From Bacteroidaceae bacterium (GTDB taxonomy: Bacteria > Bacteroidota > Bacteroidia > Bacteroidales > Bacteroidaceae), in contig JAFTNZ010000012.1 of NCBI GenBank assembly GCA_017451645.1, positions 98,198 to 162,197 of the forward strand: DNA of 64,000 nucleotides, given 5' to 3'. The notes under the pieces are model-generated. The model did no database searches and was not told the DNA's origin. It saw only the letters and a list, made by a program, of their open reading frames with translations. Of this stretch, positions 57,928 through 64,000 are shown piece after piece. A program made the position numbers and the translations under genes. The first letter of the stretch is position 1. The number at the start of each line of letters is the position of its first letter.

Positions 57928-58144
57928 TCATTGCACGAATGATATCTTCTACAATATATTCCCGGCTTTGGGTGTGCAATACGTTGTAAAACTCCACTAT
58001 ATAGTCACGCAACAGACCGTCGTTTTTCAGTAAATCATAAACCTCTGTGGCCGGACGATTCAACGCTTCCGCTACGCATCCTACGCAGAATACGGCAAAT
58101 TCCATTTGGCGCGATGACATGTTGTTGTACTCCACTTCGCTCAT
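57905..58144 (-). CDS. DUF3791 protein (long)
   Basis: I start at MSEVEYNNMSSRQMEFAVFC (79 residues), placed 32 bases after a strong promoter. FAVFCVGCVAEALNRPATEVYDLLKND and HTQSREYIVEDIIRAMKERG, seen as VAEALNRPATEVYDLL and YIVEDIIRAMKERGILS, fit DUF3791. It is the first gene of the decayed DUF3791/DUF3990 locus. Function is not known; an antitoxin-like or phage-defence role is often suggested for the pair and is inference here. Confidence 0.75.
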   Translation of the reverse strand: MSEVEYNNMSSRQMEFAVFCVGCVAEALNRPATEVYDLLKNDGLLRDYIVEFYNVLHTQSREYIVEDIIRAMKERGILS

Positions 58145-58175
58145 TGTCCAATGTTTTGATGTTATACTTTGCTTG

Positions 58176-58207
58176 CAAAAATAAAGACAATTGGTGAAAT
58201 ACCCAAA
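58176..58207 (-). promoter_or_regulatory. Bacteroidetes-type promoter of the DUF3791 locus
   Basis: On the minus strand TTTG (58204-58207), a 20-base spacer and TATTTTTG (58176-58183). A full match, so the locus may still be transcribed. Confidence 0.7.
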
Positions 58208-58264
58208 CATTTAATCTACAAACAATGTTTATTTCCCCTTTTTCCTGAAAACTTATCCTCGCTT

Positions 58265-58390
58265 CTATTCCGCAAACAAGTCATCAAGCACGACTTCGCT
58301 TTGTACATTTCCACTATACATATTCTTCTTTAATCCATAGGTGGTTACAAATGTCTGGTGTATAGCTTTGAACAAAGAAAATTCGTTTTT
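58265..58390 (-). pseudogene. C-terminal fragment of an AAA-type ATPase gene
   Basis: The minus-strand frame ends FSLFKAIHQTFVTTYGLKKN then MYSGNVQSEVVLDDLFAE and a stop. This resembles the C-terminal end of a widespread family of Bacteroidetes ATP-binding proteins (AAA, DUF-type) as I recall them. Only about 40 codons look real; upstream codons run into the EamA promoter and start. No start codon or ATPase motifs remain. Confidence 0.4.
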
Positions 58391-58398
58391 TTTAGGAA

Positions 58399-58434
58399 TT
58401 GTCACACATAGTGGAAAAAATAGTCGTACCTTTG
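58399..58434 (+). promoter_or_regulatory. Bacteroidetes-type promoter for the EamA gene
   Basis: TTG (58399-58401), a 25-base spacer and TACCTTTG (58427-58434), 27 bases before the ATG at 58462. Confidence 0.55.
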
Positions 58435-58461
58435 TGGAGACATAATATGACATAAGGTCTG

Positions 58462-59388
58462 ATGACAATGATTGAAGAGAAAAAAACAAGCATATTCCAG
58501 CGTCCTGTGTGGGTGGTGGTGTTTGCCCTGACGGCAGCAATGGCTTGGGGATGGGCCTATCCGCTCATCAAATTGGGCTTTGGCGAGTTTGGCATTACGG
58601 GTGAGATGACGGGCAGCAAGATGTTGTTTGCCGGTATCCGTTTTGCCATTTCCGGATTGATCGTGTTGGCCATTGCCCGCGGAAAGGGGAAAGATTTCGG
58701 TGTGGTCCGTCCGCAGAATTGGTGGTATCTGTTGGCGTTTGCCCTGTTGAACACCACGTTACACTATGCCTGCTTCTACATCGGCTTGTCGCATAGCGAG
58801 GGGGCACGTGCGGCTATTCTCAATTCGTTGGGAGTGTTCCTCCTGGTCTTGCTGGCTTGCCTTTTCTATAAGAGTGACCGCTTGACAATGCGCAAAATCA
58901 TTGGGTGCGTCATTGGTTTTGCCGGTATATTGGCTCTCAATATCGGTGGAGGTGATAGCGGAAGATTTACTTTTTGGGGCGATGGCATGATTATTCTGAA
59001 TGCGCTCTGTTCGGCTTCAGCCGGTCTGATGACACGCGGATTGCGTACCCGGGTAGATGTCTTTGTCGGTACGGGCTATAGCCTGTCCGTAGGTGGTGCC
59101 TTGTTGGTCATTCCCGGTCTGATGATGGGCGGCACTTTACCGCAAGTGACGGTGATGGGGCTCGTCATATTGGGTTTGCTTATTGCCATTTCTACATTGG
59201 GCTTTACACTTTACAACAAATTGCTCAGTTGCAACCCCGTAGGCAAGGTGGCTATCTTCAATTCGCTTATTCCCGTAGTCGGAGCCATCACTTCGTGTCT
59301 TTGCTTGGACGAACCATTCTATGGGAAATACTTGTTGGCCGCCCTATTGGCCACCGGTGGTATCTATATAATAAATAAAGGTAAATGA
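58462..59388 (+). CDS. EamA/DMT family transporter
   Basis: The 308-residue protein has about ten membrane helices in two EamA repeats. WGWAYPLIKLGFGEFG and FYIGLSHSEGARAAILNSLG lie in the first repeat, and KVAIFNSLIPVVGAITSCLCL in the second. Such proteins export metabolites or amino acids; the substrate is unknown. The second start codon (MIEEKK) is possible. Its stop overlaps or touches the region 32 bases before the GH28 start, so the two may be co-transcribed. Confidence 0.88.
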   Translation: MTMIEEKKTSIFQRPVWVVVFALTAAMAWGWAYPLIKLGFGEFGITGEMTGSKMLFAGIRFAISGLIVLAIARGKGKDFGVVRPQNWWYLLAFALLNTTLHYACFYIGLSHSEGARAAILNSLGVFLLVLLACLFYKSDRLTMRKIIGCVIGFAGILALNIGGGDSGRFTFWGDGMIILNALCSASAGLMTRGLRTRVDVFVGTGYSLSVGGALLVIPGLMMGGTLPQVTVMGLVILGLLIAISTLGFTLYNKLLSCNPVGKVAIFNSLIPVVGAITSCLCLDEPFYGKYLLAALLATGGIYIINKGK

Positions 59389-59420
59389 TACGTCTGTTAA
59401 ATCTGAGAATACATAGAAAC

Positions 59421-61082
59421 ATGAAAAAACTATTATCGCTGCTGACTGCTCTGATGATGAGCTTGTGCTCGTGGGCAACTGCGGGAGGATACTACAACGT
59501 AAAGGATTATGGGGCCAAGGGTGACGGCTCGCACATTGATAGTCCTGCCATCAATGCCGCTATCGGGGCCGCTTCGGCGAAGGGTGGGGGGACCATCTAT
59601 TTTCCTGCCGGAGTATATCCGAGTTACTCCATCCGTCTGAAAAGCAACATTTCGCTTTATCTGGATCATGGAGCCGTGTTGAAGGCTGCAGTACCTACCG
59701 AAAAAGAACATTATGACCTTCCCGAAGAGAACCCTTCGGACGACTATCAGGATTTCGGGCATAGCCATTGGCAGAACTCGCTCATTTGGGGTATTGGCCT
59801 GCACGATGTGTCGATTGTAGGATTTGGCCTGATTGATGGCTCGGAAGGCATTACCCGCAGACAGGCCAAAATGAAGGGACATCCGGCCGCCAATAAGGCC
59901 ATAGCCCTGAAGGAGTGCCGTAATGTGACTATCCGCGACATCAGTATGCTCAAGTGTGGACACTTTGCCATGTTGCTTACGGGAGTGGATAATCTGACGA
60001 TAGACAATGTGCGGTGCGACACCAATCGCGACGCTTTCGATATTGATTGTTGCGCCAATGTGCGCATCTCCAACTGCCAGGTCAATACGCTCAACGATGA
60101 TGCCATTGTGTTGAAATGTTCTTATGGGCTTGGCTATGCCAAGGCTACGGAAAATGTCACCATCACCAATTGTCACGTGTCAGGTTACGACCCCGGTACG
60201 ATGCTCGACGGTACTTATCAGAAGACCATCACCGCCGCCCCCGACCGCGACGGACCGACGGGCCGTATCAAACTGGGTACAGAGTCAAACGGAGGATTCA
60301 AGAATATCACCATCAGCAATTGTACCTTCGACCATTGCCGTGGATTGGCATTGGAGACAGTGGATGGAGCCATCATCGAAGATGTCACCATCGACAACAT
60401 TGCCATGCGCGACATTTGCAATTCGCCCATCTACGTCCGTTTGGGTAATCGGGCACGTGGGCCGGAGGAATTGCCGGTCTCTGTCATCCGACGGGTGAAG
60501 TTGAGCAATATTGTGGTAAAAGATGCCGATTGCCGCTATGCTTCCATGATATTCGGACTGGAAGGACACATGATTGAAGATGTTACTTTGAGCAACATCC
60601 ATATCCAATATCGCGGTGGATTGACAATGGATGATGTGCGGTGGCAACGCGGAGCCAATCCTTTCTTTACCCGTATGAACGACAGGGTAAACGACACTTC
60701 CGGCAACGGACGGAGGCATCGGGAGGAGGCAGCCTCCTCTCCTCAGGAGCGCAATCCTTACGAGGTGCCACAGATGGAAAAGGGCTACCCCGAACCGTCG
60801 TCGCATGGCATCCTGCCGGCATACGGCCTGTTCGTCAGTCATGCACGGCGTGTGAGGATAGACAACGTCAGACTGGAATTCATGGAAGAAGACCTTCGTC
60901 CGGCCATTGTGCTGATGGATGTGGAAGATGCCGGTTTCAGCAATGTAGAGGCGGACAAGGCCGATGAAGCGCCTTGTATCGTGCTGAAGGGAGTGAAAAA
61001 CTTCCGCATGGATAATTCTTGCGGACTGGAAGATACCGCTATCTCCGTGGCGGATGATGTGGAGATGGGCGGACACCAATAA
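59421..61082 (+). CDS. Secreted GH28 family glycosidase (polygalacturonase-like)
   Basis: I start at MKKLLSLLTALMMSLCSWATA (signal peptide; 553 residues). YYNVKDYGAKGDGSHIDSPAI is the common N-terminus of GH28 beta-helices. D226 and D227 in LNDDAIVLK and the upstream TNRDAFDID are likely active-site Asp, and GRIKLGTES holds the basic residue that contacts the carboxylate. It hydrolyses alpha-1,4 galacturonan or rhamnogalacturonan linkages. It follows the EamA gene by 32 bases. A Glu/Arg-rich insert (GNGRRHREEAASSPQERNPY) lies at about residues 435-455. Exact specificity is open. Confidence 0.85.
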   Translation: MKKLLSLLTALMMSLCSWATAGGYYNVKDYGAKGDGSHIDSPAINAAIGAASAKGGGTIYFPAGVYPSYSIRLKSNISLYLDHGAVLKAAVPTEKEHYDLPEENPSDDYQDFGHSHWQNSLIWGIGLHDVSIVGFGLIDGSEGITRRQAKMKGHPAANKAIALKECRNVTIRDISMLKCGHFAMLLTGVDNLTIDNVRCDTNRDAFDIDCCANVRISNCQVNTLNDDAIVLKCSYGLGYAKATENVTITNCHVSGYDPGTMLDGTYQKTITAAPDRDGPTGRIKLGTESNGGFKNITISNCTFDHCRGLALETVDGAIIEDVTIDNIAMRDICNSPIYVRLGNRARGPEELPVSVIRRVKLSNIVVKDADCRYASMIFGLEGHMIEDVTLSNIHIQYRGGLTMDDVRWQRGANPFFTRMNDRVNDTSGNGRRHREEAASSPQERNPYEVPQMEKGYPEPSSHGILPAYGLFVSHARRVRIDNVRLEFMEEDLRPAIVLMDVEDAGFSNVEADKADEAPCIVLKGVKNFRMDNSCGLEDTAISVADDVEMGGHQ

Positions 61083-61088
61083 TAAATG

Positions 61089-61152
61089 GTCGCGGATTAC
61101 ACGGATTCTCTTATTTGCTCCAAGACAAACAGCAACCCGCGTAATCCGCGAC
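61089..61152. terminator. Hairpin of the CACGGATTACACGG family between convergent genes
   Basis: GTCGCGGATTACACGG (61089-61104) pairs with CCGCGTAATCCGCGAC (61137-61152) with one mismatch. It separates the GH28 gene from the convergent M3 peptidase gene. Confidence 0.65.
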
Positions 61153-61169
61153 TGAAAAGAAAAAACTTA

Positions 61170-63263
61170 TTACTCAATCAACCCACGGTTGCGGAGCAGA
61201 GCTTCGGGGTTTGGCTCGGCACCGCGGAAACGCTTGTAGAGGGTCATCGGCTCTTCGCTTCCACCCATTTCGAGAACGTTCTTGCGGAAACTGCGTCCGG
61301 TAGCTTCGTCGAAGATACCCTTCTCCTTGAAGGCTTCGAATCCGTCGGCATCGAGCACTTCGGCCCACAGGTAGCTGTAGTAACCCACGGCATAGCCGCC
61401 GCTGAAGACGTGGTTGAAGTAGGTGCTACGGTAGCGGAAGGTGATTTCGGGGATGAGGCCTATCTTCTCGGCTACGGCCTTCTCGAAGGCATTGGCTTCG
61501 AAGCCGGTGTAGTCGCTGAGCATGTGGTACTCCATGTCGAGCAGGGCAGCGGCCACCAGTTCTACGGTCTCGAAGCCGGAGTTGAACGACGAGGCGGCCT
61601 GCATCTTGGCAATCAGTTCGTCGGGGATGGCTTCACCTGTCTGGTAGTGGTGGGCATAGAGCTTCATCACTTCGGGTTCGATGGCCCAGTGCTCCATAAT
61701 CTGTGAGGGAAGCTCCACGAAGTCGCGTGCCACGCTGGTGCCGGCCACTGAGGGGTAGCGTGTCTGTGTGAGCATGCCATGCAGGGCGTGTCCGAACTCG
61801 TGGAAGAGGGTGCGTGTTTCATCGATGTTCAAGAGAGAGGGAGTGTCGCCTGAGGGACGGGTGAAGTTGCACACGTTCACAATCATGGGGCGCTTGTTCT
61901 CGCCATCCACATTGAAGGGCTCCACAAAGTTGCTCATCCAGGCACCGGCCCGTTTGGTGGCGCGGGGGAAGTAGTCGGCATAGAAGAGGGCGATGTGTGA
62001 CGAGTCGGCATCGAGCACTTCAAAAGTCTTCACCTCGGGGTGGTAGATGTCCACACCTTCGATGGGGCGGAAGTTGACACCGAAGAGTTTGTAGGCCACC
62101 ATGAAGGAGCCTTTGCGTACGTTGTCCAGTGAGAAGTAGGGCTTCAGTTCGCTTTCGCTCAGAGCATACTTCTGCTCGCGGAGTTTCTCGGTATAGTACC
62201 ACCAGTCCCAGGCTTCAAGCTTTTCGCCCTTGCCTTCGGCATCCATCAGCTTCTGAAGTTCGGCAGCTTCGGCCTTGGCCTTGGGCAGAGCGGCATTCCA
62301 GATGGTCATCAGCAGGTCGTAGGCCGCTTGGGGAGTCTTGGCCATCTTGTCCTCCAACTGATATTCGGCAAAGGTGTTGAAACCGAAGAGTTGGGCCTTC
62401 TGCTGGCGGAGTTTCAGGATGCGGGCAATCACCTCCTTGTTGTCGTTGTCATTGTTGTTGTCGCCCCGGTTGATGTATCCGAGGTACATCTTCTTGCGCA
62501 GGTCGCGGTTGTCGGCATACTGCATGAAGGGTATCCAGCTGGGCTTCTGCAGGGTGAAGAGCCATCCCTCCTTGCCCTTGGCCTGAGCCTCTTCGCGGGC
62601 GGCATCGATGCTGCTTTGGGGAAGTCCGGCGAGCTCCTTCTCATCGGTGATGACCAGCTCGAAGGCATTTGTCTCGGCCAATGAATTGTCACCGAATTCG
62701 ATGCTGGCCAGCGAGAGTTGCTTCTCTATCTCCATGAACTGGGCCTTCTTGTCGGCATCGAGCAGGGCACCGCCGCGCACGAACATGCGGTAGTACTTGT
62801 AGAGCACCATCTCCTGCTCACGTGTCAGATTCAGATTCGCCTTGTTGTCGTAGATGGCCTTCACGCGGGCAAACAGTGTCTCGTTCATCGTCATGTAGGC
62901 ACTGTGCTCCGTCATCAGGGGCATGATTCTCTTCTCCGTCTCCTTCATGATGGAGTCGGCATCCGTCTCGCTCAGGTTGAAGAATACGCCCGACACCTTG
63001 CCAAGCAGGCGTCCGCTACGCTCCAGTGCTCCGATGGTGTTGTCGAATGTGGGGGCGTCGGTGCAGGCCACGATGGCGTCAATTTCGGCGCGTTGCCTTT
63101 TGAAACCTTCGAGGAAAGCCTCCTCATAGTCGGTCGGTTCATACTTGCTGAACTCCGGTGCGCCATAGGGCAGGGCAGAGTCCGCCATCAGGGGATTCTC
63201 GGACTGTCCGCCAGTGCAGGCAGCCAATGTTAGCATAGCCATTCCAAAGATTGCTTTTTTCAT
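61170..63263 (-). CDS. dcp: M3 family peptidyl-dipeptidase, lipoprotein
   Basis: I start at MKKAIFGMAMLTLAACTGG (697 residues) because a promoter box at 63306-63313 lies inside any longer frame. LAAC is a lipobox, so the mature protein is lipid-anchored. FHEFGHALHGML (about residues 483-495) is the HExxH zinc site of M3 peptidases, and GFETVELVAAALLDMEYH carries a later conserved region. Dcp removes C-terminal dipeptides from peptides. The length fits Dcp. It is a single-gene unit, divergent from the leader at 63.35 kb. Confidence 0.93.
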   Translation of the reverse strand: MKKAIFGMAMLTLAACTGGQSENPLMADSALPYGAPEFSKYEPTDYEEAFLEGFKRQRAEIDAIVACTDAPTFDNTIGALERSGRLLGKVSGVFFNLSETDADSIMKETEKRIMPLMTEHSAYMTMNETLFARVKAIYDNKANLNLTREQEMVLYKYYRMFVRGGALLDADKKAQFMEIEKQLSLASIEFGDNSLAETNAFELVITDEKELAGLPQSSIDAAREEAQAKGKEGWLFTLQKPSWIPFMQYADNRDLRKKMYLGYINRGDNNNDNDNKEVIARILKLRQQKAQLFGFNTFAEYQLEDKMAKTPQAAYDLLMTIWNAALPKAKAEAAELQKLMDAEGKGEKLEAWDWWYYTEKLREQKYALSESELKPYFSLDNVRKGSFMVAYKLFGVNFRPIEGVDIYHPEVKTFEVLDADSSHIALFYADYFPRATKRAGAWMSNFVEPFNVDGENKRPMIVNVCNFTRPSGDTPSLLNIDETRTLFHEFGHALHGMLTQTRYPSVAGTSVARDFVELPSQIMEHWAIEPEVMKLYAHHYQTGEAIPDELIAKMQAASSFNSGFETVELVAAALLDMEYHMLSDYTGFEANAFEKAVAEKIGLIPEITFRYRSTYFNHVFSGGYAVGYYSYLWAEVLDADGFEAFKEKGIFDEATGRSFRKNVLEMGGSEEPMTLYKRFRGAEPNPEALLRNRGLIE

Positions 63264-63305
63264 GTTTTGTTTATGATTGTTTGTTTCTGTTTTTTCCAAT
63301 GCGGG

Positions 63306-63313
63306 CAAAGGTA
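63306..63313 (-). promoter_or_regulatory. TACCTTTG promoter box for the M3 peptidase gene
   Basis: A perfect TAnnTTTG box on the minus strand, 43 bases before the ATG at 63263. It supports that start over the upstream frame. Confidence 0.55.
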
Positions 63314-63345
63314 ATGAAAAAATGGCAAAAAAGTCTTCTCGTCTG

Positions 63346-63375
63346 TTGCTTTTTCCATCCTTTTTCGTATTTTTG
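63346..63375 (+). promoter_or_regulatory. Bacteroidetes-type promoter for the small-peptide leader
   Basis: TTG (63346-63348), a 19-base spacer and TATTTTTG (63368-63375). The transcript would begin near 63382 and meet a strong terminator at 63568-63617. Confidence 0.7.
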
Positions 63376-63449
63376 CAGCTATGAACAATGAAGGCCCCCT
63401 GATGAATATGAAAACGAAACCCTCACCCCCTAAGATAAACTGAAGAAAC

Positions 63450-63632
<183 letters not shown>

Positions 63633-63668
63633 AGAATCATTATTAATCATTTAAATGACGTTTGAAAG

Positions 63669-63866
63669 ATGAAAAAGACAGAACATGCGAAGATGGATGC
63701 CTACGAGGCCCCCCGGATGGAGGTCATCGAAGTGGCAGTAGAGAAAGGATATGCCGCAACAGGAGAAGAAATCGAAGGCTACGCCTCTGACAGCGATGAT
63801 AGCGAGTTCGGTGGCGCAAACTATTCTACCCGTACTTGGGGAAACCTTTGGGAAACTGGAAACTGA
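63669..63866 (+). CDS. 65-residue peptide upstream of a lipoprotein gene
   Basis: The acidic 65-residue peptide (MDAYEAPRMEVIEVAVEKGY then AATGEEIEGYASDSDDSEFGG) resembles small peptides often found just before fimbrillin-like or surface lipoprotein genes in Bacteroidales, with the core YEAPxMEVIEVxVEKG. It has no signal peptide or Cys. It lies 52 bases after the terminator and 23 bases before the lipoprotein gene. No function is known to me. Confidence 0.65.
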   Translation: MKKTEHAKMDAYEAPRMEVIEVAVEKGYAATGEEIEGYASDSDDSEFGGANYSTRTWGNLWETGN

Positions 63867-63889
63867 AAGGTGAAAACTGAAAATAATAT

Positions 63890-64000
63890 ATGAATAAACT
63901 AGAGCATAAGATTTTGAATTGGATAAAGCTTTCCGCTTTAACCTTTCCCCTTTCCGTTTTCGTTGCTTGCAACGACAACGATGACATTGTGCCCGACACA
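63890..64000 (+). CDS. Lipoprotein, N-terminal fragment (gene cut by window edge)
   Basis: The frame opens at ATG 63890 and runs to the end of the window (37 codons). A hydrophobic stretch (WIKLSALTFPLSVFVAC) ends in a lipobox, FVAC, followed by NDNDDIVPDT. This is a typical Bacteroidales surface lipoprotein start; the family cannot be told. It follows the 65-residue peptide by 23 bases and is likely in the same transcript. Confidence 0.7.
   Translation, partial: MNKLEHKILNWIKLSALTFPLSVFVACNDNDDIVPDT

Overview
The window is a piece of chromosome from a gut-type Bacteroidales bacterium (Bacteroides, Phocaeicola, Prevotella or a close relative; the genus cannot be fixed from sequence alone). 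The signs are: TAnnTTTG promoter boxes with an upstream TTTG or TTG; weak Shine-Dalgarno sites; SusA- and SusB-like starch enzymes; fimbrillin-like lipoproteins; DUF4270, DUF4468, DUF5063 and DUF3791 proteins; PPi-dependent phosphofructokinase; and a methylmalonyl-CoA decarboxylase operon for propionate formation. No tRNA, rRNA, transposase, integrase or CRISPR array was seen.

Layout. 0-3.2 kb: glycogen operon (debranching enzyme end, GT4 glycosyltransferase, GH57 enzyme). 3.6-6.2 kb: pfp and a membrane-anchored GH25 lysozyme. 6.6-20.4 kb: a surface cluster of two fimbrillin-like lipoproteins and a 3518-residue secreted repeat protein. 20.5-23.8 kb (minus): a four-subunit 2-oxoacid:ferredoxin oxidoreductase operon that also holds an unlisted 55-residue membrane protein. 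24-28.2 kb: a DUF4468 protein, a possible structured leader, two overlapping secreted-protein genes (the second ending in a Tyr-rich domain that resembles a diversity-generating-retroelement variable region), and a HEPN/nucleotidyltransferase pair. 29-41.4 kb: GH2 beta-galactosidase, then amylomaltase, pullulanase, GH97 and GH13 enzymes for alpha-glucans. 41.6-47.8 kb: housekeeping genes (DUF5063, exonuclease, rRNA methyltransferase, DUF4270, truncated GlgA, panC, panD). 47.9-53 kb (minus): methylmalonyl-CoA epimerase and decarboxylase operon. 53.2-63.3 kb: acetyltransferase, B12-radical SAM protein, PL9 pectate lyase, HU-like protein, a decayed DUF3791/DUF3990 locus, EamA transporter, GH28 and M3 peptidase. 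63.3-64 kb: a terminated leader with a tetranucleotide repeat, a 65-residue peptide and the start of a lipoprotein gene that runs off the window.

How it fits together. Starch is cut in the periplasm by the pullulanase, GH97 and SusA-like enzymes. Maltodextrin is handled by the CBM20-bearing amylomaltase and stored as glycogen by the first operon. Pfp then feeds glycolysis, and the oxidoreductase and methylmalonyl-CoA decarboxylase operons belong to fermentative 2-oxoacid and propionate metabolism. Pectin is attacked by PL9 and GH28.

The most unusual content is non-coding. Several families of palindromic repeats fill the gaps. One GC-rich family has 11 copies, mostly as inverted pairs, and one copy is translated in frame inside a signal peptide. 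Another repeat (octamer inverted repeat) is translated in frame inside a radical SAM gene. All domain assignments are by eye from motifs; no database search was run.
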